Notes: generated from the letters alone by a model not told the origin. A stretch of DNA of 64,000 nucleotides from Brasilonema angustatum HA4187-MV1 (GCA_019359695.1 JAHHGV010000002.1:270534-334533); one strand, 5' to 3'. Shown: positions 17,586-25,561, numbered from the stretch's first letter. A program made the numbers and translations.

Positions 17586-19610
17586 ATGGCACAAACTGAA
17601 ACTCATAACGATCAGCAAGATGACTTCTTGATCGAACCAGAAAAAGACCGACTAGGATACGCGCCCTTCGCCAAGCATTTGGCAGATAGTATTTGCAAAA
17701 TGACTGTTACTGAAGGGTTTGTGATTGCAGTGTACGGTTCGTGGGGTTCCGGCAAATCGACACTGTTGAACTTTGTAGTTCATTGTCTTAAACACAAGCC
17801 TGATGAGGAGCAACCAATCGTCGTTCATTTTAATGCTTGGTTGTTTACTGGAAACCAAGACATTACAATGCGCTTTTTTGACCAATTACACAGCGTTTTA
17901 ACCTCTGTAAAATATATGCCCAAAGGCTTGAGAGAGCGAATAGCCGATGTTGCTAAAGTTGTTTCTCAAGTTCCCCTCCCTTACGCTCAAGCTGGCATGG
18001 CAGTAGCAACATTATTTGACGATCAATCAAAGGAAGCTTCCGAGTTAAAAGAAGAACTCGAAAATATAGTGGTGAAGCAGGAGCGGCGAATAGTCGTTGC
18101 AATTGATGATATTGATAGGCTTCCCATAGAAGATATTAAGCAGCTATTTCGCATTTTTAAAGCAATTCCGAATTTTCGTAACGTTGTCTATCTTCTGGTT
18201 TTTGATAAAGAAGTTGTTAGCAAAGCACTTTGCGAAACTCAGGAGATATCACCAGAAGCATATTTGGAGAAAACTATTCAAGTTCCTTTTGAGTTACCTT
18301 CTCCAGATAAAACTTCACTTCGCAGGCTACTTTTTGAAAAACTTAATAGTGTTCTGATTGCAACACCAAAGGATAGCGATCTGCGCTCCGCGCAGCAGCG
18401 TTTGCGCAGCGCCCCCTTAGGGGCTAGCTATCGCCCAAAGGGCGGCTCCCTGCAGGAGCATCGCTCTAACTCGAATCAGCCGTCTGCAAAGAGAGATCTC
18501 AGCGCCGACTTGGAACAATCAGAACCTCAAGAAGTTCCTGACTTGGAGGAAGCTGATGTGGAAAATCCAGCCACAGAAGTGACTCAACTATTTGATCAAA
18601 CCTATTGGAGCAATGTTTACTTTCAAGGAATAGACCACTTCATTACTAACCTTCGCGACATTGTTCATCTAACTGACACCTTAACAATGACATATCCGGT
18701 AGTGCAAGGCGAAGTGAACCCAGTAGATTTTATTGCTTTAGAATCACTACGGGTTTTTCATCCAATGGTACATAACATAATTCGCAAAAACAAAAATGCT
18801 TTTATAGAGCCAATCAATTATTCCTTAGATGAATTGAAAAATTTTCATAATTCTTGGCTGGCTCAGTTGCGAGAGCAAGATAAGCAACCTGTTCAAACTC
18901 TGCTCAGAATTCTTTTTCCTAAATTAGAACCTGTTTGGGGAAAGAGATCTAATAATGAACAAAAATTAAAGTGGCGAGAGCAACAGCGTGTATGCTGTCC
19001 AGAAATATTTCCTATCTACTTCCGTTTAACTTTACCAGAAGCTGATTTATCTAAGACTCAGATCCAAGCCATTCTTGCTTGCGCCTATGATGCCAAGGCA
19101 TTTGGAGAAAAACTTATAGAACTGTCTGAGCAAATACGTCCTGATGGTACAACTCAAGTTAGGGCATTTTTAGAAAAACTTGAAGATGGCGCAATAAAAG
19201 AAATTCCTACCTCTAGCATTGCCTCAATTGTGGAAGCTTTATTTGATGTGGGAGAAGAACTGTTACGTTCGGAAGATGATTCTCATACCACAATTTTTGA
19301 TTTTGGGAATGAAATTAGAATTCGTCGTATCATCTTACGGTTATTATGTCGTCTTGATCAAGCTGCACGGTTTGAAGTGTTAAAAACCTCAATGAGTCAA
19401 GGAAAAGCATTATCAATAATTACAAAAGAATTAGAAAATTTAAATGAACAACAAAGTGAGTACACCTCAGATATATTTAATCTTCAAGATGATGGGTTAA
19501 TTAGCAGGCAACATCTGAAAGAACTGGAAAAAATTGTTGCTAAAAGAAAACAGGCACAAAACTCAGAATTTTCTGAAAAAGCTAGTCCTTCAGTTTCTGA
19601 TAGCGATTAG
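17586..19610 (+). CDS. KAP-family P-loop NTPase
   Basis: A 674-residue KAP NTPase. The Walker A motif is GSWGSGKST (51-59), and the Walker B region RRIVVAIDDIDRL (about 167-179) carries the family's DDID. LFRIFKAIPNFRNVVYLLVFDKEVV and YLEKTIQVPFELP are also typical KAP segments. No convincing membrane helices interrupt the NTPase domain, unlike many KAPs. Residues about 265-296 are encoded by a GC-rich dispersed repeat inserted in frame. The C-terminal half is helical and unrecognised. KAP proteins include PifA, which excludes T7 phage, so a defence role is possible. The gene is the only plus-strand gene here and is bracketed by the two PAP2 copies, suggesting it came in as accessory DNA. Confidence 0.85.
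   Translation: MAQTETHNDQQDDFLIEPEKDRLGYAPFAKHLADSICKMTVTEGFVIAVYGSWGSGKSTLLNFVVHCLKHKPDEEQPIVVHFNAWLFTGNQDITMRFFDQLHSVLTSVKYMPKGLRERIADVAKVVSQVPLPYAQAGMAVATLFDDQSKEASELKEELENIVVKQERRIVVAIDDIDRLPIEDIKQLFRIFKAIPNFRNVVYLLVFDKEVVSKALCETQEISPEAYLEKTIQVPFELPSPDKTSLRRLLFEKLNSVLIATPKDSDLRSAQQRLRSAPLGASYRPKGGSLQEHRSNSNQPSAKRDLSADLEQSEPQEVPDLEEADVENPATEVTQLFDQTYWSNVYFQGIDHFITNLRDIVHLTDTLTMTYPVVQGEVNPVDFIALESLRVFHPMVHNIIRKNKNAFIEPINYSLDELKNFHNSWLAQLREQDKQPVQTLLRILFPKLEPVWGKRSNNEQKLKWREQQRVCCPEIFPIYFRLTLPEADLSKTQIQAILACAYDAKAFGEKLIELSEQIRPDGTTQVRAFLEKLEDGAIKEIPTSSIASIVEALFDVGEELLRSEDDSHTTIFDFGNEIRIRRIILRLLCRLDQAARFEVLKTSMSQGKALSIITKELENLNEQQSEYTSDIFNLQDDGLISRQHLKELEKIVAKRKQAQNSEFSEKASPSVSDSD
18378..18480. 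repeat. GC-rich dispersed repeat inserted in frame in the KAP gene
   Basis: CTGCGCTCCGCGCAGCAGCG, GGGGCTAGCTATCGCCCAAA and GGGCGGCTCCCTGCAGGAGC modules lie inside an otherwise AT-rich gene. The length keeps the reading frame open and adds an Arg/Ser/Gly-rich stretch of about 32 residues just after the NTPase core. A related module (GGGCGGCTCCCTGC) lies in the glutaminase gene near 62400. Confidence 0.75.
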
Positions 19611-19801
19611 GCAAGGAACACTGCCGTAAGTCCTGCACACACGCATTCTGGGGCGTAACGTGTTTGAAGGAGAAGGTGATGCTCCAGCTCTTAGCCGCCC
19701 AAAGGGCTTATCGCAATTTCTTATTTCCTAATTCTGCCTAATTTTACTGTAGGCGGAGCCTCCATGAGGGCATTTCCAAGTAGAGCATAGGAACGAGAAA
19801 C

Positions 19802-20522
19802 TTTCTAAAGCATCATTTCAACTGCCTCAATCTTTGCAGTTTTAACATCGTGATACATGTCATCAACCACAAGAAACCGACTCCATAACCTGCAATAATA
19901 TCTGTAGGCCAATGTACTCCCAAATATAAGCGACTGATGCCAATGGCTGCGATTAAAATAATTGCTAAACAGTAAATTACTCTGGATAACTTAGGATAGT
20001 GAATTGCTAGCAAATAAGCGATAAAACCATATAGAACCATAGAACCTAGTGCATGACCACTAGGAAAACTAAAAGATTTTTCAGAAATCAACTGATGCCA
20101 AAGTTCCGGACGAGGTTTAGAAAAAAATAACTTCAGTTCTGTATTTAAAATAAATGCTCCCAAGCAAGCAAGTACAAAAACTTTTGCTTCTTCTCGGTAA
20201 TGTCGCCACCAAAGTAACAAGACAGTAACTACTGCAACCGTAACCACTGTCCTAGGATTACCAATATTTGTAAGAAACAGCATCAAATTATCTAGAGTTG
20301 GATTAGCAAATTGATGTAGCCATAACAGAAAAGTCGTATCAAATGCAAAAGCTTCTCGCTCTAAAACCTCTTCAGCTAAGTTTGCTAAAACAAAAAGGAT
20401 AAGTAGACAACTTATAAGTCCAACAATACCAATTGTGGCAATTAAGGGAGCCAAACGAGGATGTATATAACGCAACCAGAAATGAGAAATTTGTCGGAGC
20501 ATACTTTAATGTCATTCATCGT
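19802..20522. repeat. ~720-bp direct duplication, copy 2 (PAP2 unit)
   Basis: Second copy of the unit at 16462-17182, same orientation, 3.34 kb away. It includes the AACGATGAATGA tail of a COG4705 gene upstream of the PAP2 start, although the COG4705 gene now upstream (20627-21370) ends differently. So the tail was copied with the unit. The spacer 19611-19801 has only short GC-rich repeat pieces. Confidence 0.9.
19813..20502 (-). CDS. PAP2 superfamily membrane phosphatase, copy 2
   Basis: A 229-residue protein identical to copy 1 except Tyr12 and Ile24 instead of His12 and Thr24, both outside the KxxxxxxRP, PSGH and SRxxxxxH active-site motifs. Both copies should therefore be active. It lies 124 bp downstream of an intact COG4705 gene on the same strand and may be expressed with it, whereas copy 1 has lost its upstream partner. 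Having two near-identical copies raises dosage or is simply a transient duplication. Confidence 0.88.
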   Translation of the reverse strand: MLRQISHFWLRYIHPRLAPLIATIGIVGLISCLLILFVLANLAEEVLEREAFAFDTTFLLWLHQFANPTLDNLMLFLTNIGNPRTVVTVAVVTVLLLWWRHYREEAKVFVLACLGAFILNTELKLFFSKPRPELWHQLISEKSFSFPSGHALGSMVLYGFIAYLLAIHYPKLSRVIYCLAIILIAAIGISRLYLGVHWPTDIIAGYGVGFLWLMTCITMLKLQRLRQLK

Positions 20523-20626
20523 TTCAGCAAAGCCAAAAATCAGAAGGGGAAGGTTTAGCAAACCTACGATTCCGAGGATGAGAGGTGTTCCTATTATCGG
20601 GTGAATCATCTATCTGCTTAAACGCA

Positions 20627-21370
20627 TCACTCAAGTGGCTGACGCACTTTTTTCTCCTTTCGCACGGAAAAGAATAGGACAACTGCCAGCAGGATAAAGG
20701 CGATCGCCGAAGCATAGCCCCTTGGCAGTGATAGACCGCCATCTTTGACTGGTTTGGTAAGAAAATCTCCGAAGGTGGCTCCGAAGGGTCGCGTGAAGAT
20801 GAACGCGAGCCAGAATAGGGGAATATCACTCAACTTTGTTAGGTAGTGAAGCGCGATCACAACACCAATAACGCTGGCCGTCACAAATGCGCCCTGGATA
20901 TAGCTCAGTCCCAAGTTGCTTGTCAGAAAGTCACCAAAAGCCGTTCCCAAACTGTTGGAGAACACGATGGCCAGCCAATAGGTGGTCTCTGCGTCTTTCC
21001 TCGTGATCGGATAAACGCTCAGATCCCGATCTCGATAGTACCAGATGGCAAGAACGCTCAGGAGACCGGCTACCAAGATGAGCGATCCCACTGCGTAGCC
21101 CAATCCGAAAGATCGATCCATCAAGTCTGAAACTTCGGTTCCGGCTGTGGTTGTCGCAATGATAGCCGCCCAATAAAGGACTGGACGATATCTGTCGGAT
21201 TGAATTTGAAAAAACAGGAAAATAGCTAGGATGGCGAACGTTACGGCAAAGGCTATGTAATACCCCAGCCCAAGAGACATTGAGATGAAGTCACCTGCCG
21301 TCTCGCCAAGCGTCGTGGCAATGATCTTCATGATCCAGAAGAAAATTGTGACTTTTGCAACTTTGTTCAT
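20627..21370 (-). CDS. COG4705-type polytopic membrane protein A
   Basis: A 247-residue protein of about eight membrane helices. It is built from four internal repeats, each carrying a TxGxxxxD-type motif in a helix: TLGETAGDF, TAGTEVSDL, SLGTAFGDF and FGATFGDF. Repeated acidic and Thr/Gly residues within helices suggest a transport path or metal site; that is inference. I recognise the family only as uncharacterised membrane-anchored proteins (COG4705). It lies between the PAP2 copy 2 and a second COG4705 gene, all on the minus strand. It lacks the paired CTTGAC promoter found before its neighbour. Codon use looks somewhat more GC-rich than the neighbour's. Confidence 0.75.
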   Translation of the reverse strand: MNKVAKVTIFFWIMKIIATTLGETAGDFISMSLGLGYYIAFAVTFAILAIFLFFQIQSDRYRPVLYWAAIIATTTAGTEVSDLMDRSFGLGYAVGSLILVAGLLSVLAIWYYRDRDLSVYPITRKDAETTYWLAIVFSNSLGTAFGDFLTSNLGLSYIQGAFVTASVIGVVIALHYLTKLSDIPLFWLAFIFTRPFGATFGDFLTKPVKDGGLSLPRGYASAIAFILLAVVLFFSVRKEKKVRQPLE

Positions 21371-21596
21371 TTCTTTTTCACAATAAAAATCAGATTAGCA
21401 AAGTCTGGTATTTACAACTAAGAGCTAAATGGCACTAATAACGTAAGTTGCTAGTACAAGGAGTCAGAAGTCAGGAAAAAAAATACATAATCGCCAGATC
21501 ACAAACAGAAAAATACCCAATGTTGAGCAGGCGATAGGTTCGCTGCAGCATAGCGGCAGATCGCGCAGGGCGCAGACGCCAAGGGAGTATCGCCAA

Positions 21597-22364
21597 TCAG
21601 TCTTGTGAGTTGATCGGCAATGATACTGATTTCTTCTGCTTCAGGCTTAAGTAAATAACCAAACTCGTTATTATAGAAAGAAAAAGCATACTAGTCCCAA
21701 CCGTACCTAAACCAAAGCCACCTTTTGAAGCTGGCTGGGATAATAAATCGCCTATAGATGCTCCAAGCGGACGAGTCAAGATGTAAGCTAACCAGAATGC
21801 TAAAACTGCATTCATATGGAAGTAATAATAACTGCTCGCTATGATTGCAATTGAAGCGCCAAATATCAGTGCTGATTCTGCATAACCCACTCTCAAAGCC
21901 TCTGCCAAAAGATCTCCTGTTGCGGTTCCCAAGGCAAACGTAAATAAAATAGCTACCCAGTAGAAAAGTTCTCTTTTAGCTGTATTTATGGAATGCATGG
22001 CTAATGTCTTTTCGTTTGAATACCAGAGCGCAAAAACTACCAACAAGGAAACACTAAAAATTACAGTAGTTGTCATCAAACTAACTCCAAGCTCGTCCAC
22101 CAATCTATCAGTGATCAGTGTGCCAGTAATACTCATCAAAACAACTACAATCCAGTAACTCAATGGAATATACCGTTTCAGCCTAAACTGATTCAAAAGC
22201 ACAATCAATAATATGCCGCTCATTATATAGGATGTAGCACTTAAACCAAAGTTCAGGGTTACTGACAAATAATCTGCTGCCGTTTCACCTACCGTGGTTG
22301 CGAGAATCTTTATAATCCAGAAAACAAGTGTAATCTCTGGAACCCTGTTTAACATCTTTTTCAT
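21597..22364 (-). CDS. COG4705-type polytopic membrane protein B
   Basis: A 255-residue paralogue of the previous protein, also with four repeats (TVGETAADY, ITGTLITDR, ALGTATGDL, PLGASIGDL) and about eight helices, and a short charged tail. Each repeat pairs one motif helix with one plain hydrophobic helix. A strong Shine-Dalgarno GGAGGAGG lies just before the ATG. The promoter upstream (22503-22535) has two CTTGAC half-sites 11 bp apart and a TATAGT box, the same as before the PepSY gene and in the inverted copy at 24755. The function is unknown; regulation by the neighbouring two-component system is inferred. Confidence 0.78.
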   Translation of the reverse strand: MKKMLNRVPEITLVFWIIKILATTVGETAADYLSVTLNFGLSATSYIMSGILLIVLLNQFRLKRYIPLSYWIVVVLMSITGTLITDRLVDELGVSLMTTTVIFSVSLLVVFALWYSNEKTLAMHSINTAKRELFYWVAILFTFALGTATGDLLAEALRVGYAESALIFGASIAIIASSYYYFHMNAVLAFWLAYILTRPLGASIGDLLSQPASKGGFGLGTVGTSMLFLSIITSLVIYLSLKQKKSVSLPINSQD

Positions 22365-22396
22365 TGTATTCCTCCTCCTTTATTAAAGTAATGAGT

Positions 22397-22605
22397 TATA
22401 GCTTATTGATATCAATTGAGTCACAAGAGTACCTAAAAACACTCCCATCAATAGAAGCAGAGAAAAGTTTTTTTATAACTTTATTTGGTGCAGAGTGATT
22501 GCACTATACACCCCAAAGGTCAAGAAAAAGTCAAGATTTTATCTCAAGCGGAATTTACCCTTAATAGATAGACATAAAATAGCTTAAATATCTAATCATC
22601 ACTTG
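22397..22605 (-). promoter_or_regulatory. Inverted repeat copy B with response-regulator-type promoter
   Basis: About 209 bp, nearly the reverse complement of 24685-24890. On the minus strand it holds CTTGAC (22535-22530), CTTGAC (22524-22519) and TATAGT (22508-22503). The half-sites are 11 bp apart, and 10 bp separate the second from the -10 box. Tandem half-sites one helical turn apart next to a -10 box are typical for OmpR-family regulators. It points at the COG4705 gene that starts at 22364. Confidence 0.7.
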
Positions 22606-22706
22606 AGTTAAGCGTTAAGCTTTCCTTCCCTTAACCAGTAAGTTTACAACTCCTGCGCGGATTGCTATTGGTAATCATTTCCTGCTTCTTGACTAATTTG
22701 ACTGTG

Positions 22707-23678
22707 CTACACTCCCATAGCTTTGATAATGTTCATATATAGAGGAATTCCTACAATAATGTTGAACGGAAAAGTGAGTGCTAAAGCCATAGAAATATAC
22801 AAGCTGGGATTAGCTTCAGGAATTGTCATTCTCATTGCTGCAGGAACTGCTATGTAAGAAGCGCTAGCACAAAGAACAGCAAATAAAAGGGCATTACCTT
22901 GTGGTATACCAATGAGTTTCGCAATGAGGATCCCCAAAATTGCATTGGCAACAGGCATAAATACAGAAAAGATAATTAGAAAAGAACCTGTTTTTCTTAT
23001 ATCTAGTATTCTTCTAGCAGCTACCATTCCCATATCTAGTAGAAAAAAAGCTAGAACTCCGTAGAAGATGCTTTGAGTAAATGGTTCTAGCTTCTCCCAT
23101 CCTTTATGTCCTGTTAAAATGCCAACGATAAGGCTCGCAACTAAGAGAAATACAGAACCATTTAGAAAAGCCTCTCGCAAAACTTCACTCCAAGAAAATT
23201 CACCTTTTTCTTTCTTTTGACCAAATGCTCTTACTAATACAATACCTATAATAATTGCTGGAGACTCCATCAGTGCTAAAGCAGCTACCATGTATCCATC
23301 TGAGGTAATATCAAGCACTTTAAGAAAAGACTGTGCAGTAATAAAGGTGACAGCACTGATGGATCCATAAGTTGCTGCAATAGCCCCAGCATTATACGCA
23401 TCAAGTTTTGTTTTTAAAATAAAAAAGGAGTAGATAGGAACCGCACAAGCCATCAAGATAGCTGCTATCAATGTCAACGCTACTTGTGGATTAATTCCGC
23501 TCTCATTAAGTTCATATCCTCCCTTAAACCCAATTGCAAGTAGCAAGTAAAGAGAAAATAGTTTTGGTAAAGGTTGGGGAATATCTAAATCGGATTTCAG
23601 AGAAATTGCCAGCATTCCTACAAAGAAAAAGAGCACTGGCGGATTCAATATGTTCGATAAGATAAGGCTGGAATTCAT
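22707..23678 (-). CDS. SbtA-like sodium-dependent bicarbonate transporter family permease
   Basis: A 323-residue membrane protein of about ten helices in the SbtA/DUF897 family. Family marks include NPPVLFFFVGMLA at the start, LAIGFKGGYEL, YGSISAVTFITA, and near the end ASASYIAVPAAMRMTIPEANPSLYI with LALTFPFNIIVGIP. Classic SbtA takes up HCO3- with Na+ at the plasma membrane and is about 370 residues; this one is shorter, mainly in the middle loop. No PII-like sbtB gene follows it, which is unusual for true SbtA, so another anion is possible. I start at the ATG at 23678, since relatives begin MNSSLILSN-like; an in-frame start at 23735 adds 19 odd residues. Confidence 0.8.
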   Translation of the reverse strand: MNSSLILSNILNPPVLFFFVGMLAISLKSDLDIPQPLPKLFSLYLLLAIGFKGGYELNESGINPQVALTLIAAILMACAVPIYSFFILKTKLDAYNAGAIAATYGSISAVTFITAQSFLKVLDITSDGYMVAALALMESPAIIIGIVLVRAFGQKKEKGEFSWSEVLREAFLNGSVFLLVASLIVGILTGHKGWEKLEPFTQSIFYGVLAFFLLDMGMVAARRILDIRKTGSFLIIFSVFMPVANAILGILIAKLIGIPQGNALLFAVLCASASYIAVPAAMRMTIPEANPSLYISMALALTFPFNIIVGIPLYMNIIKAMGV

Positions 23679-23898
23679 TTCTACTAACCCTGATTTTTTT
23701 GAAGAGAAGTGGGAATGACAATAGGCATCAGGCAATTTAAGTAAATCAGTGTTACAAAATAAACTGGAATTTAGACTAAATTCTGTTTCTTAGGCTACAA
23801 CCCTTGTATAGCAAGCATTTTAGATTTTGGAATCCGAAAGCGGTGATAAATTGGGAAAGGCAGTCTGGATAAGGGTTTTGCGGTTTGAAAGCCAAAAT

Positions 23899-24032
23899 TA
23901 GTCTAGTTCCCGGTGCAAAACTAAATTTCCAAAAAATAAGGGTACGAATTTAAGATGTTTCCAGGAACCAAAACCTTGGTTTTTATGCTTGATAGAATCA
24001 GCCTTCTGAGTTTCGCACCGGGAACTAGTCTA
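23899..24032. mobile_element. 134-bp MITE-like element
   Basis: The ends are TAGTCTAGTTCCCGGTGCAAAACT (23899-23922; 24 bp, spelled here as two overlapping halves TAGTCTAGTTCCCGG and CCCGGTGCAAAACT) and a reverse-complement partner at 24009-24032 with 22 of 24 matches. There is no coding capacity. It lies between the sbtA-like gene and the PepSY gene. Confidence 0.7.
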
Positions 24033-24078
24033 AACTCCAAAATAAAGCTATAGGAGTCCTATTTGATTTTTGAATTCG

Positions 24079-24573
24079 CTACTTACCATCATTATTGCTT
24101 TCACCATCCCCATCATTGCCTTTCTGAACTTGAATGCTACTCTTGGGGCGAGTAGCTTCATTCTTCTCATCTTCTTGATTGGCATTTTCAGTGTAGAGAA
24201 CCTTACCATTACCAGCATCAACTTTAATATCTTGCTGAGCAATTTCTACAGCATAAACTAAATTTCCATTTTCATTTTCGAGTTTGACGCTGCTAGCTTT
24301 ACCTCCTACAGATGTTTCAGCTGCTTGCTGTGCTTGTTGTGCTGTAATTTTAGCTAGAGGTTGTAATTTAGTTGCTTCTTGCTGTTCTTGTGCATCGTCG
24401 TTGGTTTCACCATCGCCATCACTAGCTTGCGCAACTTGGATAACGCTGTGATGCTGACGCACAATTGCTACTGGAGATTGTAGTTGTTTTGCAGACACAA
24501 CTCGCGATAATCCAGCAAGTCCCAAAGTACCAAAAAAAGCTGTTGCCAAAATGATTATTGTTGAACTTTTCAT
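24079..24573 (-). CDS. Secreted PepSY-domain protein
   Basis: A 164-residue protein with an N-terminal signal peptide (MKSSTIIILATAFFGTLGLA). Then comes a PepSY domain, about residues 75-130 (ITAQQAQQAAETSVGGKASS, VYAVEIAQQDIKVDAGNGKVL), and an acidic Asn/Asp tail with two DGDGE(T/S)N-type stretches, one before and one after the domain. PepSY domains are found in periplasmic proteins and often sit beside OmpR-type two-component genes, as here; a sensory or inhibitory role is inferred. The DGDGE-type segments could bind a cation. I start at ATG 24573; a start 13 codons upstream adds a polar stretch before the signal peptide. Promoter at 24611-24646. Confidence 0.75.
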   Translation of the reverse strand: MKSSTIIILATAFFGTLGLAGLSRVVSAKQLQSPVAIVRQHHSVIQVAQASDGDGETNDDAQEQQEATKLQPLAKITAQQAQQAAETSVGGKASSVKLENENGNLVYAVEIAQQDIKVDAGNGKVLYTENANQEDEKNEATRPKSSIQVQKGNDGDGESNNDGK

Positions 24574-24610
24574 AGTTGTAAAATACCTTTCATTCTGGGT
24601 TTGTCTTTTC

Positions 24611-24646
24611 ACGATACGTAATCAAAGTTCAGAAATAGTCAAGATT
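24611..24646 (-). promoter_or_regulatory. PepSY gene promoter with paired half-sites
   Basis: On the minus strand: CTTGAC (24643-24638), CTGAAC (24632-24627), 10 bp, then TATCGT (24616-24611). The flanks also match the other two sites (AATCTTGACT before, TTTG after). Same 11-bp half-site spacing and same distance to the -10 box as at 22503-22535 and 24755-24787. It is divergent from the copy A promoter. Confidence 0.65.
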
Positions 24647-24684
24647 AGCTTGAGTTCACGAAATTCAATCTCAAATAGTGAAAT

Positions 24685-24890
24685 CAAGTGACGATTAGAT
24701 ATTTCGGCTATTTTATGTCCATCTATTAAGGGTAAATTCCGCTTGAGATAAAATCTTGACTTTTTCTTGACCTTTGGTGTGTATAGTGCAATCACTATGA
24801 ACTCCAGCTCTGAAAAAAACTTTTCTCTGGTTCTATTGATGGGAGTGTTTTTAGGTACTATTGTGACTCAATTGATATCAATAAGCTATA
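24685..24890 (+). promoter_or_regulatory. Inverted repeat copy A with response-regulator-type promoter
   Basis: About 206 bp, the inverted partner of 22397-22605. On the plus strand: CTTGAC (24755-24760), CTTGAC (24766-24771), 10 bp, TATAGT (24782-24787). It points to the DUF2127 gene at 25092. Downstream of the box both copies share a hydrophobic-coding stretch (GGGAGTGTTTTTAGGTACT). In this copy an ATG at 24797 opens a 35-codon frame; in copy B that ATG is CTG and a stop follows, so translation is doubtful. Confidence 0.7.
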
Positions 24891-24998
24891 GGACTCGTAT
24901 TTGATTTTTGACGAAGCTAGGTACACTTTTATTGCTTCTTCCCTAAGCGTTCCCTGTCTGTACGAGTGATTCACGCTCATCAAACCGGATTCCTATAG
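24886..24998. mobile_element. MITE-like element with CTATAGGA ends
   Basis: It begins CTATAGGACTCGTATTTGAT and ends ATCAAACCGGATTCCTATAG, imperfect inverted repeats sharing CTATAGGA-TC and TTTGAT. The left-end sequence also occurs at about 24049-24074 next to the PepSY stop. It interrupts the DNA just after promoter copy A. Confidence 0.55.
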
Positions 24999-25091
24999 AT
25001 GGGGATTGTTGAAGACAACTTTTACAATTCCTATTTTGTAGAATCTGGATAATCAGAACGAAATAGATGTGAAACAATTTGAAGAGATTAC

Positions 25092-25541
25092 GTGAACAAT
25101 AAGCGTCCACCTGGTTTAGTAGCAATTGTCATTTATAAAACTTTTGTTGCTTCACTCCTAGCTGTTACTTCTATCGCCTTGCTATTAGCACTAAAAAATT
25201 ACCCAAACTTAGCTGCCTTTTCTGACTTTCGTGTTTTAGAAATAAAACTAACAATGATAGAATGGCTCATCAATAAATTTTTAAGTGTTAGTCCGATTCA
25301 ACTAGGATTTAGCGGAATAACTCTTGGAGTCTATGCTATTATAACGGGAATAGAAGCAGTTGGTTTGTGGTATGAAAAACGTTGGGCTAAACTATTAGTG
25401 CTGGGACTAGTTGGCATTAGCATACCTCCAGAAATATTTGAGTTAATTAAAGGAATAACAATATTAAAGCTCATAGTATTTCTAGTAAATGTAGCTATAT
25501 TTTGGTATTTGCTGGTTCATTTTCATAAGCATAAAAGGTAA
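25092..25541 (+). CDS. DUF2127-type integral membrane protein
   Basis: A 149-residue protein of four predicted helices. It has the family pattern: PPGLVAIVIYKTFVASLLAV at the start, then LGVYAIITGIEAVGLWYEKRWAKLL in the third helix region, PPEIFELIKGITILK, and a last helix ending in a basic HFHKHKR tail. Its function is unknown in all bacteria I know of. The start codon is GTG at 25092. It lies about 300 bp after promoter copy A and is the first plus-strand gene behind it; the sensor kinase gene converges from the right with 20 bp between. Confidence 0.78.
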   Translation: MNNKRPPGLVAIVIYKTFVASLLAVTSIALLLALKNYPNLAAFSDFRVLEIKLTMIEWLINKFLSVSPIQLGFSGITLGVYAIITGIEAVGLWYEKRWAKLLVLGLVGISIPPEIFELIKGITILKLIVFLVNVAIFWYLLVHFHKHKR

Positions 25542-25561
25542 TGTTTATCAAGTCTTGATCA

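Noticed and set aside
20524..20829. 101-codon minus-strand open frame overlapping COG4705-A
   Set aside because: Out of frame with the membrane protein over most of its length and without domain or codon support.
24797..24904. 35-codon hydrophobic small protein after promoter copy A
   Set aside because: The ATG would be only ~3 bases after the likely transcription start, the ATG is CTG and followed by a stop in inverted copy B, and the last codons come from a MITE. Shared conservative changes keep it faintly possible.
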